Shown here: one piece after another, positions 33,837-42,817 of the stretch
Layout of the letters: the number at the start of each line of letters is the position of its first letter
How positions within the stretch are numbered: the first letter of the stretch is position 1
Source of the DNA: Bradyrhizobium icense
Lineage (GTDB): Bacteria > Pseudomonadota > Alphaproteobacteria > Rhizobiales > Xanthobacteraceae
Length of the DNA stretch: 64,000 nt
Assembly (NCBI RefSeq): GCF_001693385.1
Contig: NZ_CP016428.1
Span: 6,200,001 to 6,264,000 of the forward strand
Direction: 5' to 3'
Program-made: the position numbers and the translations under genes
The notes under the pieces: model-generated
Database searches by the model: none
Seen by the model: the letters and a program-made list of their open reading frames with translations, nothing else
Told to the model about the DNA's origin: nothing

Positions 33837-36203
33837 CTAGACCGCCATCTTCCGATGCCGCACCGGCGCGCCTACGGTGAGGCTTTCCGCCGCATCGATG
33901 ATGGCGTTGGCGTCGATGCCGTAGTGGCGGTAGAGGTCGCCAATCGTACCGGTCTGGCCGAACTGCTCGACGCCGAGCGCTTCAGTGCGGTGGCCGCGGA
34001 CGCTGCCGAGCCAGCCGAGCGCGGCCGGATGGCCGTCGATCACGGTGACGAGGCCGCAGTCGCGCGACAGCGGCGCCAGCAGCTTTTCGACATGGCTGAG
34101 ATGCTGGATGCCACGGCGGTCGCGCCGCAAATTCCGCGCAGCGGACCATCCCGCATGCAGCCGGTCCGCGGAGGTTACCGCCAGCAAGCCGACATCGCGG
34201 TGGCTTTCGCCGATGAAGCCCACCGCCTCGATCGCCTCGGGCGCGACCGCGCCGGTATAGGCGATCACGATATCGCAATTGGCGCCTGGCTCCCGCAGCC
34301 AGTAGGCGCCCGCGGTGATGTCGCTCTGCAGGGCCGGTGTCATGATACGCTGCGGCTGGTCGACCGCGCGGGTCGACAGCCGCAGATAGATCGAACCGCC
34401 CTCGCCGTCTTCGCGCTGCATGTGGCGGAAGCCGAAAGCCATGATCACGGCAAGTTCATCGACGAACGCCGGCTCGAACGACGCCAGCCCGTCCTGCGCC
34501 ATGCCGATCAAGGGCGTCGCGATCGACTGATGCGCGCCGCCTTCCGGCGCCAGCGTAATGCCGGATGGCGTCGCCACCACCATGAAGCGCGCGTCCTGGT
34601 AACAGGCGTAGTTCAGCGCATCGAGGCCGCGCTCGATGAAGGGATCGTACAACGTGCCGACCGGCAGCAGCCGTTCGCCGTTGATCTGATGCGACAGCCC
34701 CAGCGCCGAGAGCATGATGAACAGATTCATCTCGGCAATGCCGAGTTCGAGGTGCTGCCCCTTCGGCGAGAACTCCCATGTGTAGGCGGACGGGATCTTC
34801 TCCTGCCGGAACAGGTCGTGGTTTTCGGCCTTGGCGAACAGCCCGCGGCGGTTGACCCATGCGCCGAGATTGGTCGAGACGGTAACATCAGGCGATACGG
34901 TTACGATGCGCGCGGCCAGTTCGGTATCGCCGCGCGCGAGTTCGTTGAGCACCAGCCCAAAGCCTTGCTGCGTCGACATCTGCGCCGCCGGCTTGAAGGT
35001 AAGCCGCTCGGGCACCTCGATGTCAGGCGCGGTCAGCCGGCGGCGGCCCTCCTGATTGAAGGGCGCGGCGGCCAGGAATGCTTCGAGTTCGGCCGGCGTC
35101 TGCGACAGACCTTCGAACTTGTCCCATTCGTGGCCGGGGCGGATGTTCTGCGCGGCGCGCCACTTCTCCATCTGCGCCACCGTCATCAGGCCGGCGTGGT
35201 TGTCCTTGTGGCCCTGCATCGGCAGGCCGACGCCCTTGATGGTGTAGGCGATGAAGCAGACCGGGCGATCATGGTCGATCGATTCAAATGCCTCGATCAT
35301 GCTGGCCATGTCGTGGCCGCCCAGATTGGACATCAGCGCCAGCAACTCCTCGTCGCTGCGGCGGTCGATCAGTTGCGACACCTGCCCCTGATCGCCGATG
35401 TCGTCCTGCAGATGTCTTCGGAACGCCGCGCCGCCCTGGAAGCACAGCGCGGCATACATCTGGTTCGGGCAATTATCGATCCAGCGCCGCAAGGCCTCGC
35501 CACCGGGCTCGGCGAACGCCGCCTGCATCAGGCGGCCGTATTTGACGATCACGACTTCCCAGCCGAAATTGCGGAACATCGTTTCGAACTTCGCCCACAG
35601 CCCTTCACGCACCACGGCATCGAGGCTCTGGCGGTTGTAGTCGACCACCCACCAGGTATTGCGCAGCGCGTGCTTCCACCCCTCGAGCAGCGCTTCGAAA
35701 ATATTGCCCTCGTCCATCTCGGCGTCGCCGACGAGCGCAATCATCCGCCCCTCGGGCCGCTCCTTCATCCAGCCATGGGCGGTGACGTAATCCTGTACCA
35801 GCGAGGAGAACAGCGTCTGCGCCACCCCTAGTCCCACCGAGCCAGTGGAGAAGTCGACGTCGTCGGCATCCTTGGTGCGCGACGGATAGGACTGCGCGCC
35901 CTTGAAGCCGCGGAAATTTTCCAGCTTGTCGCGGGTCTGATGGCCGAACAGATACTGGATGGCGTGAAACACCGGGCTCGCATGCGGCTTCACCGCGACG
36001 CGGTCCTGCGGACGCAACACGGAGAAGTACAGGGCCGACATGATGTTGGCGAGCGAGGCGGATGAGGCCTGATGGCCGCCGACCTTCAACCCGTCGGTAT
36101 TGGGCCTGACGTGGTTGGCGTGATGGATGGTCCACGACGACAGCCACAAAACCTTGCGCGCCAGCGCGGTCAGCATTTCCAGGCGTGCGGGCTCGATGGG
36201 CAT
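33837..36203 (-). CDS. Transketolase/pyruvate-dehydrogenase-E1-like thiamin enzyme
   Basis: 788 residues, similar in build to single-chain AceE-type E1. The thiamin-diphosphate motif is present as GDAEMDEG (159-166) with the closing Asn190 (VDYN). The pyrimidine domain (about 430-620) includes ELGIAEMN, and a C-terminal domain follows. ATG 36203 has a GGAG site. AceE-like proteins decarboxylate pyruvate or other 2-oxo acids. This group has no lipoyl partner genes beside it, and several genomes annotate it only as transketolase. An Lrp-type regulator is divergent, which suggests amino-acid-linked control. The substrate is not settled. Confidence 0.85.
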   Translation of the reverse strand: MPIEPARLEMLTALARKVLWLSSWTIHHANHVRPNTDGLKVGGHQASSASLANIMSALYFSVLRPQDRVAVKPHASPVFHAIQYLFGHQTRDKLENFRGFKGAQSYPSRTKDADDVDFSTGSVGLGVAQTLFSSLVQDYVTAHGWMKERPEGRMIALVGDAEMDEGNIFEALLEGWKHALRNTWWVVDYNRQSLDAVVREGLWAKFETMFRNFGWEVVIVKYGRLMQAAFAEPGGEALRRWIDNCPNQMYAALCFQGGAAFRRHLQDDIGDQGQVSQLIDRRSDEELLALMSNLGGHDMASMIEAFESIDHDRPVCFIAYTIKGVGLPMQGHKDNHAGLMTVAQMEKWRAAQNIRPGHEWDKFEGLSQTPAELEAFLAAAPFNQEGRRRLTAPDIEVPERLTFKPAAQMSTQQGFGLVLNELARGDTELAARIVTVSPDVTVSTNLGAWVNRRGLFAKAENHDLFRQEKIPSAYTWEFSPKGQHLELGIAEMNLFIMLSALGLSHQINGERLLPVGTLYDPFIERGLDALNYACYQDARFMVVATPSGITLAPEGGAHQSIATPLIGMAQDGLASFEPAFVDELAVIMAFGFRHMQREDGEGGSIYLRLSTRAVDQPQRIMTPALQSDITAGAYWLREPGANCDIVIAYTGAVAPEAIEAVGFIGESHRDVGLLAVTSADRLHAGWSAARNLRRDRRGIQHLSHVEKLLAPLSRDCGLVTVIDGHPAALGWLGSVRGHRTEALGVEQFGQTGTIGDLYRHYGIDANAIIDAAESLTVGAPVRHRKMAV

Positions 36204-36340
36204 GGCCGTGCTCCGGAGGCATTCAGTATGCGCCGATTTTAGCGGACCGGGAGGTGTCAAAATTCTCAATTTCCTGCGACATGCCGCCCGATATTGGGAT
36301 AGTTTCCCACAAACAGCCTCCAAACCCTGAGTTCATCCCA

Positions 36341-36802
36341 ATGCCCTCCCTCGACGCCATCGACCGCAAGATTCTTGCCCTGCTCCAGTCCGACAGCCGC
36401 ATGACCATGCAGGAGCTCGCCGACAAGGTCGGCCTGTCCGTGTCGCCCTGCCATCGCCGCGTCAAGCTTTTGGAAGAGCGCGGCGTCATCACCCGCTACA
36501 TCGCGACCGTCGACCAGAAATCGTTGGGCTTGCATGTCAGCGTCTTCATCTCGATCAAGCTGGCGCGGCAGAAGGAGGAAGACCTCAACCGGTTTGCCAA
36601 AGCGATCTCGAAATGGGACGAGGTGCTGGAGTGTTATCTGATGACCGGCAACCGCGATTATCTGTTGCGCGTGGTCGCTGCTGATTTGTCCTCCTACGAA
36701 GCGTTCCTGAAGAACAAGCTGACGCGGCTCGACGGCATCGCGTCCATCGAGTCGAGCTTTGCGCTGAGTCAGGTGAAGTATTCGATCGCGCTGCCGGTGT
36801 GA
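36341..36802 (+). CDS. Lrp/AsnC-family transcriptional regulator
   Basis: 153 residues from ATG 36341. Winged-helix HTH AIDRKILALLQSDSR and then LADKVGLSVSPCHRRVKLLE (residues about 5-45), then the RAM/AsnC ligand domain (about 70-145) with the GNRDYLLRV loop. Divergent from the transketolase-like gene with a 137-base gap, the classical arrangement for a local Lrp-type activator that senses an amino acid. The gap has a TTGACA near the leftward gene, but no clear -10 partner, so I do not call a promoter. Confidence 0.93.
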   Translation: MPSLDAIDRKILALLQSDSRMTMQELADKVGLSVSPCHRRVKLLEERGVITRYIATVDQKSLGLHVSVFISIKLARQKEEDLNRFAKAISKWDEVLECYLMTGNRDYLLRVVAADLSSYEAFLKNKLTRLDGIASIESSFALSQVKYSIALPV

Positions 36803-36805
36803 GTT

Positions 36806-36951
36806 GCTGTCGTCTCTGCGAACGCAGGGACACATAACCACGACCGTGCGTTATTGAGGGAAAGCCGTCGACCATTCTCCTAAGGTAACAACCGCCGCGG
36901 CGTATGGATCCCGGATCGCGCTCGCTACGCTCGCTTGTCCGGGACGACGGC
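36806..36951. repeat. GTCGTCCC-type dispersed inverted-repeat element
   Basis: GCTGTCGTC at the left and GACGACGGC at the right, with GAACGCAGGGACACATAACCA and TATGGATCCCGGATCGCG towards the middle. Begins three bases after the Lrp stop. First part of an 820-base stretch without a convincing gene (36803-37622). Confidence 0.65.
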
Positions 36952-36984
36952 GCTGGGCGTTGCTCGAGTTCGAAGGCTTCTCGG

Positions 36985-37530
36985 TTCAATCACTGCTGCC
37001 TCAGGAATACTGGGTCACCCGCCGGAGCCTGTCATCGGGCGCGCTTCGCGCGACCAGTTGGCGGGTGACGACAACGGAGTGTGCGTTCGCGATCTCGCGG
37101 CATCATCTGCCCGAGGTTTGCATCTCAACTTCCCGCCCTCTTGTTCAGAGGACGCAGGAAAGACCGGGTGCGCGCCGCACCCGCGGTCTCGTGTGCAATT
37201 GCGCATCAAGAACACGCACACGAGCATACAGGTACAGCGGGAGCATCCCGGCCTTCCCTGCGCAATGGCTTTACGGCTTACTTCGTGCTCTTCCCGGAGA
37301 ACGGCGTTCTTGCCTCCGTCGCTCCTGAGAAGCTTTCGCTTCTCAAAGAACTTAACGCCAGCACCGCGGCGCCAGAACCACACGACTTCGCCGTACGCTT
37401 CCGGCGCCTACGTCCTGCGCCTTCCGCGTCCACCGCATCTCACCGCACGTTCGTGACGATCGCGAGCGCCCCTCAATGGATGAGACGGGCGGAGTTATGC
37501 CGATGATTTGCCCCTCGTGTTAAGCGAAAT
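36985..37530. repeat. Composite non-coding element of about 545 bases
   Basis: No open frame here looks like protein. It opens with a hairpin-forming GTCACCCGCC (37014-37023)/GGCGGGTGAC (37060-37069) flank around GCGCGCTTCGCGCG, then a long block including a 7-bp stem GAGAAGC-TTTC-GCTTCTC (37327-37344), and ends near TTGCCCCTCGTG. I recall nearly identical text scattered through Bradyrhizobium and Rhodopseudomonas intergenic regions; that memory needs a blastn check. It could be a dispersed repeat or a structured RNA. Its mobility and function are unknown. Confidence 0.5.
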
Positions 37531-37557
37531 ATTCTTGATTCATTTTGATTCCAGGGC

Positions 37558-37582
37558 TTGACACGATTTCTGAAAATCAGAA
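37558..37582 (+). promoter_or_regulatory. Promoter/operator candidate before lysR
   Basis: TTGACA (37558-37563) is followed by an inverted repeat TTCTGA-AAA-TCAGAA (37568-37582), about 40 bases before the LysR frame. The -35 box is perfect but no good -10 follows at 16-18 bases. The repeat could be the autoregulatory LysR site. Confidence 0.35.
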
Positions 37583-37622
37583 GTGATTTGCCTGTCTCCT
37601 CTGCCGACCTTGCAATTACTGG

Positions 37623-38567
37623 GTGTTCGATCCACCTTCCCAAGGGGCGGTATATCAGACGCGGTCTATCGAATTGGAACGGTTGGACGATCTCGAAGCC
37701 TTCCTGGCGGTCATCGAGAAGGGCAGCCAGGCGGCGGCCTCACGTCATCTTCGTCGCCCGTTGCAATCCCTCAACCGGTCGCTGATGGCGCTGGAACGCG
37801 CGCTCGGCGTCGAGCTCGTCAAACGCACCACGCGGCGTTCGGAGCCGACCGAGGCCGGGCGGGTATTTTACGAACGCATCAAGCCGGCGGTCGCAGAAAT
37901 CATCGAGGCGCGAGCCGAGGCAGCCAATCTGCGCGGCGAAATTCTGGGGCCGTTGAAGGTTGGTGCGCCTGTCCTGTTTGCGTCATCCTACGTGGCGCCG
38001 ATCGTCAGCCGCTTTCTAAAACTCTATCCCAACGTGGATGTCGAGCTTCGCGCCTCCGACGAGCAGGTCGATCTCATTGCGGAGGGACTCGATATTGCCG
38101 TTCGGATCGGCGACTCCGCCGATGAATCCCTGATCGCCCGGCGATTGCATACGCTGCGCGTGGTCATCGTCGGCGCACCGTCTTATTTCGCCGAACATGG
38201 CCGGCCGCAGCATCCAGACGATCTCGAGCAGCACGCCTGCATCTTGCGGGCCGGCGCCGAGGTGATCGACAAATGGCCGTTTCGCCTCGACGGCCGGCTG
38301 CAGCCGATCAGGGTGCACGGCCGCTTTCGTTCGAACAGCGCCGCTTCGATCCGGGCTGCCGCGCGCGAAGGCACCGGGCTTGCCCGGCTGCCGCTGTGGC
38401 AGATCAGCGATCTCGTCGCGCAGGGCGCGCTCACGATCGTTCTGCCGGAATTCGAAACCGAGGGAATGCAGATCCAGTTGGTCTGGCCGCCGACACGGGC
38501 GCCGCTGGAGCGCGTCCGGCGTTTCTCGGATTTTCTGGCGAGCAGCCTGAAGACCGATCTGCTTTAG
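37623..38567 (+). CDS. LysR-family transcriptional regulator
   Basis: 314 residues from GTG 37623; TTG at 37674 or 37683 would give the more usual start (ERLDDLEAFLAVIE). LysR winged helix: DDLEAFLAVIEKGSQAAASR, RPLQSLNRSLMALERALG and VELVKRTTRRSEPTEAGRVF (about 22-80), then the two-lobed effector domain (about 110-305) with VAPIVSRFLKLYPNVDVEL. It is convergent with the cytokinin-dehydrogenase-like gene, so its target is not obvious from position. Confidence 0.9.
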   Translation: MFDPPSQGAVYQTRSIELERLDDLEAFLAVIEKGSQAAASRHLRRPLQSLNRSLMALERALGVELVKRTTRRSEPTEAGRVFYERIKPAVAEIIEARAEAANLRGEILGPLKVGAPVLFASSYVAPIVSRFLKLYPNVDVELRASDEQVDLIAEGLDIAVRIGDSADESLIARRLHTLRVVIVGAPSYFAEHGRPQHPDDLEQHACILRAGAEVIDKWPFRLDGRLQPIRVHGRFRSNSAASIRAAAREGTGLARLPLWQISDLVAQGALTIVLPEFETEGMQIQLVWPPTRAPLERVRRFSDFLASSLKTDLL

Positions 38568-38576
38568 CTCAGCATG

Positions 38577-40016
38577 TCAGAATACATTGTATCCGGGCGC
38601 AAGCAGATGCTGTGGATCGTAGCGCCGCTTGGCTTCGCGAAGCTGCGGCCAGCTTGATCCGAAATGAACCTCCCAATCGCCAGGCGACATGGCGAACGCA
38701 CCGACCGGATATTGAACGCCGCCGGCTTCGCGAATGCGATCGTAGAGCCTGCGATTGTCCGCGACCATCCTCTCTGCCGCCGGCGCATCGTTCGATGCGG
38801 GGATGCGAATGAGATTGAAGACGAAGAACATGTCTTCCTTCGGCAGGCGAACCAGCGGCGTATGAAACGCTCTCGTGAGCAAAGGGTAGAGAGTTATCCG
38901 CCCGAAGGGACCAACAGCATCGCCCTTCAGACCGGCTAGAATGTCGTCGGCGACCCGCTCGGCGTTGCTGCCGCGCAGGAACGTCAAAAACCAGGGCTGC
39001 GGATTGGACCACTGGCCTTTGGAGCGCAGCAGATTTTCGAATTTTCCAAACGCCAGGGTATCCTCGCGATAACTTAGGTCGGCGATGACGGCGGCGCCGC
39101 GCTCATCCGATAGTCCGGAAAGCACCGCCTTGTCATCCGGAGCCGAACCGCTGCCATAGGATATCGCGCCGTCGAGTTGGTACCGCCAACCGCCGCTGCC
39201 ATCGGGAAGAACGGCCCCCTGCAACTGCTCGAAGCGCCCTTCCGTCAGCATGCGCCGCTGGTCTGCCAATAGCGATGGCAAATCGCGGTAGAAGAGCTGA
39301 AAGCGCCTGATGCGCTCAGGAGCGCGCACCAGGCGCAGCGTTGCGCGGGTAACGATGCCGCATTGGCCTAGGCCGGCGCGGACAGCGTCGAAGAGATCCG
39401 GATTCGCCGTTGCCGAGCAGCTCAACACGTTTCCATCGCCCGTCACCACCTCAAGCGCGATGACGTTGTCGGTTTGCATACCATGCCGGGATGACATCGC
39501 TCCGATGCCACCCACCGCGATCGTTCCGCCGACCGATAGACCGAGATAGTTGGTCAGCACCGGCGGCGTCAGTCCCTGCGCCAGGGTTGCGTCAAGCAGA
39601 TCTCGCCACGTCGCACCGGCGTCGACCACGACGCGATCGTACCTGACATCGCGGATCGCGTTCATCGCGCTCATGTCGACCACGATGCCATTCTCGGTCA
39701 GTGAGCGGCCATAGATCGAGTGGCCCTGCCCGCGCGCCGCCACCTTGACGTCGCGGTCCTTCGCCCAGCGCATCAGGCTTGCAATGTCGGCGCTCGATGC
39801 GGGCCTGAGCACGCCGCGCGGTTGCTTGTGAATGAGGCGGCCAAAATCGTGGGCTGCGGCGGCGCGTACCTCCGGCTCGAGATGGACATTGGCAGGCAGA
39901 GGCGGACCGTCTGACGACGCTGCCTGCGCCGATGTCGTCAACCCGCTGGCGTGCGAAGCGAGCGCGGCGGTGACGCCGAGGCCTGCGCCCAAAAACATAC
40001 GTCTATCCGATGGCAT
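38577..40016 (-). CDS. FAD-linked oxidoreductase resembling cytokinin dehydrogenase, exported
   Basis: 479 residues. The N-terminus DRRMFLGAGLG plus a hydrophobic stretch fits a Tat signal, so folded export with FAD is likely. The FAD-binding PCMH domain has ARGQGHSIYGRS with His99, the position of the covalent FAD histidine in cytokinin oxidases. The C-terminal part LYPLLTRAF plus KEDMFFVFNLIR resembles the FAD/cytokinin-binding domain. Cytokinin dehydrogenases cut the isoprenoid side chain from plant hormones; a role in plant interaction is possible. Other PCMH oxidases are alternatives, since specific substrate residues cannot be judged by eye. Confidence 0.75.
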   Translation of the reverse strand: MPSDRRMFLGAGLGVTAALASHASGLTTSAQAASSDGPPLPANVHLEPEVRAAAAHDFGRLIHKQPRGVLRPASSADIASLMRWAKDRDVKVAARGQGHSIYGRSLTENGIVVDMSAMNAIRDVRYDRVVVDAGATWRDLLDATLAQGLTPPVLTNYLGLSVGGTIAVGGIGAMSSRHGMQTDNVIALEVVTGDGNVLSCSATANPDLFDAVRAGLGQCGIVTRATLRLVRAPERIRRFQLFYRDLPSLLADQRRMLTEGRFEQLQGAVLPDGSGGWRYQLDGAISYGSGSAPDDKAVLSGLSDERGAAVIADLSYREDTLAFGKFENLLRSKGQWSNPQPWFLTFLRGSNAERVADDILAGLKGDAVGPFGRITLYPLLTRAFHTPLVRLPKEDMFFVFNLIRIPASNDAPAAERMVADNRRLYDRIREAGGVQYPVGAFAMSPGDWEVHFGSSWPQLREAKRRYDPQHLLAPGYNVF

Positions 40017-40198
40017 GAAGCCCTCCTTGTGCAGAGGCCGTGATGCTTGCCCCGCAAAGCTGTGGCGCTACACGGCACGGGACAATCGCCACCATGCCGG
40101 ATGGACATTCCCGCAAACCGGGAGGATCCCTCCGGCAGCGGTAGCCGTTCATGCTGTGTCAGCGTGAAGGCACCCGTGGAACCGCCGCCGCGACCTCT

Positions 40199-40352
40199 CA
40201 GCTTGCGTTCCCCAGACGCTGCGCAGCGCGTGAGCGGTGCGCTGCAGAGCCGGGTCCATGTCGCAGGCACAATGGGTCCCGGCCCTGCGGAGCAGCGTAC
40301 CGGACGATGCTTCGCATCGCCGGGACACGCTGCACCGCGTCCGGCACACGAG
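40199..40352. repeat. Dispersed element with inverted CTGCGCAGC/GGGTCC motifs
   Basis: GACGCTGCGCAGCGCG ... GCAGAGCCGGGTCC faces GGGTCCCGGCCCTGCGGAGC ... CGGGACACGCTGCACCGCGTCCGG, a pattern related to the GTCGTCCC elements. It occupies most of the 414-base gap 40017-40430, in which I see no gene. Confidence 0.5.
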
Positions 40353-40430
40353 ATTGAGGCGGTGGCCGTTTTCGCTCGATTTACGTCATTTCAGACGGAT
40401 CACGGCGGCAGTAGACTGCGGTTGGTCGAT

Positions 40431-41606
40431 ATGAGTGAGGCGCGTGCCGGCAAACCGATGAACTTGCGACGTGTATTGTGGAGCGTGCTCGGCGCTGTCG
40501 CGCTTGTCGCCGTGATTGGCGGCGGCTGGATTTTCTCGCTGCCGCCGGCGTCTTCGGCCGCAGACCCGCCTGCAATCGCGCCAGACGAGCGCGATGCGAC
40601 GGTCGCGGCGCTGAAGCCGCCGAAGCGGCAGCGCCCGCTGATCGCGATCATCGGGATCAACGACGCTACCGAGACCACCGACTATCTCATGCCCTATGGC
40701 ATTCTCAAGCGCGCCGACGTCGCCGATGTCGTCACGCTGGCGACGAAACCCGGTCCGGTGACACTCTATCCGACGCTCAAGGTCGAACCTCAGGCGACCG
40801 TCGCGGAATTCGATGCGCAGCATTCTGACGGCGCCGACTATGTCATCGTCCCCGCCATGAGCCGCGACGACGATCCCGATGCGCTGCAATGGATCCGAAG
40901 CCAGTCGGCCAAGGGTGCAATCGTGATCGGCGTCTGCGTCGGCGCCAAGGTGGTCGGCGATGCCGGGCTGCTGCACGACAAGCAGGCCACCACGCACTGG
41001 TATTCGGTCAAGGAGTTGCGCGGCAAGCATCCAACGATGCGCTATGTCGAAGATCGGCGGCTGGTGGTCGACAAGGGCGTGGCGACGACCACCGGGATCA
41101 CGGCGGCGATGCCGATGTCGCTCACCTTGATCGAGGCGATTGCCGGCCGCGACAAGGCGCGCGCCGTCGGCCGCGAGATCGGCCTTGCCGAATGGGATGC
41201 GCGACACGACAGCGACGCGTTCAAGTTCACACGCCCGTTTGCGCTGACCGCGATCCGCAACACGGCCGCGTTCTGGGCGCACGAGAAACTCGGCATCGAG
41301 CTCAAGGATGGCGTCGACGAGGTCTCGCTGGCGCTCGTCACCGACGCCTGGTCGCGGACCTATCGGTCGCACACGGTGACGTTCGCCAGTTCGGCCGGCG
41401 CGCAGCAGAGCCGCGGAGGATTGCGGATCATTCCCGACCAGGTCGCGGAGAACTGGCCCGCGGCGCGATTGCTGCCGGCGACCGAGAATACGAAACCGAC
41501 GGAAGCGCTGGACAACGCGCTTGCGGGCATCGCTACGCGCTACGGAACGGATACGGCCGAATTCGTGGCGATGCAGTTGGAGTATCCACAGCACAAAATG
41601 CCGTAG
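40431..41606 (+). CDS. Membrane-anchored DJ-1/PfpI-family protein
   Basis: About 391 residues from ATG 40431 (40458 is an alternative). A single N-terminal transmembrane helix (about 14-36) leads to a DJ-1/PfpI domain outside the membrane: nucleophile Cys169 in IGVCVGAKVV and the following HDKQATTHW with His189, as in the DJ-1 halves of AraC-type regulators. There is no HTH, so it is not that regulator type. A second domain (about 230-385) is of unknown nature. Predicted role: an envelope protease-like, glyoxalase-like or redox protein; not determined. Confidence 0.82.
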   Translation: MSEARAGKPMNLRRVLWSVLGAVALVAVIGGGWIFSLPPASSAADPPAIAPDERDATVAALKPPKRQRPLIAIIGINDATETTDYLMPYGILKRADVADVVTLATKPGPVTLYPTLKVEPQATVAEFDAQHSDGADYVIVPAMSRDDDPDALQWIRSQSAKGAIVIGVCVGAKVVGDAGLLHDKQATTHWYSVKELRGKHPTMRYVEDRRLVVDKGVATTTGITAAMPMSLTLIEAIAGRDKARAVGREIGLAEWDARHDSDAFKFTRPFALTAIRNTAAFWAHEKLGIELKDGVDEVSLALVTDAWSRTYRSHTVTFASSAGAQQSRGGLRIIPDQVAENWPAARLLPATENTKPTEALDNALAGIATRYGTDTAEFVAMQLEYPQHKMP

Positions 41607-41684
41607 GCTGGGCAAAGCGAAGCGTGCCCAAAGGAGATTGTGGATGAATGGTGGGCACGGCGCTACGCACCTTTGCCCAGTCTA
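41604..41684. repeat. GGGCAAAG-type inverted repeat between convergent genes
   Basis: TAGGCTGGGCAAAG at the left pairs with CTTTGCCCAGTCTA at the right (13 of 14), and inner GCGTGCCCA faces GTGGGCACG. It starts on the DJ-1 stop codon and ends nine bases before the alcohol dehydrogenase stop, so it may end both transcripts. Confidence 0.7.
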
Positions 41685-41692
41685 CACGGGCA

Positions 41693-42775
41693 TCACCGCC
41701 ACGGCTCGACGATGATCTTGGTGTGCGCCTCCGGATTGGCGAGATCGGCGAATGCCTTGGCGACGCCGTCGATGCCGACGGTGGCGGTGACCATCGAGGC
41801 GGCATCCACCTGCCCTTCGGCGATCAGGCGGAGCGAATAGGCGAACTCCTCGGGTGTGTAGCCCAGCACGTACTGGACGTTGAGCTCCTTCAGTATGCCG
41901 AGCATCGGCTCGGAGCGGTCAGTCTCCATGCAGACGCCGACCACGACGATGCGGGCATCGCGCGGCGCGCCTTCGAACACCTGCTGGATCAGGCCGGGCA
42001 CGCCGACGCATTCGAAAATCAGCGCGGGTTTCAGCGCCGGCAACAGCGCCTGCAGCGGCGGGCGCGCAGCCTTCTCCTCGGGCGACATCTGCGCGTGCTC
42101 GGCCCAGGTCGCGTAAGGCTGCGAGCGCGCGGGATCGACAACGACGTCGGCGCCGAGCTTTTCGGCCAACGCACGGCGTGCTGGTGAATAATCGGCGGCA
42201 ACGATCGGGTGCAATCCCCTGATCTTCAGCGCTGCGATGACCGCGAGCCCGACCGGGCCGCAGCCGATCACCAAGGGCACCTCGTCGCCCCTGATGTTCG
42301 CTTTCGCGACCGCATGAACGCCGACCGCGAGCGGCTCGGTGAGCGCGGCGTGTTCGGCGGCGAGGCCGTTCGGAACTTCGAGTAGCAGGGCTTCGCTAAG
42401 CAGCAGGCGTTCGGCGTAGGCGCCGACATTGTCGTTGGAATAGCCGATGCCCTGCGGGCCTTCCGGGGTCAGCAGCGCCGGCAGCGAACAAACCTTGGTG
42501 CCCGCCTTGAACCTACCCGTCGTGCCAGGACCACAGTCCAGCACCTCGCAGCAGAATTCATGGCCGAATACGACGTCGCGGGAAAGGTCCATCGGGTTGC
42601 GGCCCGGAAAATGCCTGGCGAGCTCCACCATGCGGTGCGCGTGCTTGCGCGCGTGCAGGTCGGAGCCGCAGATGCCGCAGGCCAGCGACTTCACCAGCAC
42701 CTGCCCGGCATCGGGTTTCGGCTCCGGCATCTCGTCGACGACAATTTCCCCGTTGCGGAAAATGGCTGCGCGCAC
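41693..42775 (-). CDS. Zinc-type medium-chain alcohol dehydrogenase
   Basis: 360 residues. Catalytic zinc ligands Cys36 (CGICGSDLH) and His72-Glu73 (GHEFCCEV); NAD(P) site VIGCGPVGLAV (about 170-180). The usual structural-zinc lobe with four closely spaced Cys is missing, as only one Cys follows in TKVCSLPALL. Oxidises an alcohol or polyol, substrate unknown. A 5' flank of only 40 bases separates it from the autotransporter, which is read the same way, so they might share a transcript, though their functions are unrelated. Confidence 0.92.
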   Translation of the reverse strand: MRAAIFRNGEIVVDEMPEPKPDAGQVLVKSLACGICGSDLHARKHAHRMVELARHFPGRNPMDLSRDVVFGHEFCCEVLDCGPGTTGRFKAGTKVCSLPALLTPEGPQGIGYSNDNVGAYAERLLLSEALLLEVPNGLAAEHAALTEPLAVGVHAVAKANIRGDEVPLVIGCGPVGLAVIAALKIRGLHPIVAADYSPARRALAEKLGADVVVDPARSQPYATWAEHAQMSPEEKAARPPLQALLPALKPALIFECVGVPGLIQQVFEGAPRDARIVVVGVCMETDRSEPMLGILKELNVQYVLGYTPEEFAYSLRLIAEGQVDAASMVTATVGIDGVAKAFADLANPEAHTKIIVEPWR

Positions 42776-42817
42776 GAACGATCCTCCCGTTCCTTTTCTT
42801 CACCTTAGCACGGAGGA

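Noticed and set aside
33855..35831. Rightward open frame of 658 codons
   Set aside because: Antisense to the whole transketolase-like gene; no motif, typical high-GC shadow.
36960..37506. Several open frames of 120-170 codons in the gene-free stretch
   Set aside because: All three overlap in different frames, are Arg/Ser/Pro-rich without domains, and lie inside the dispersed-type element.
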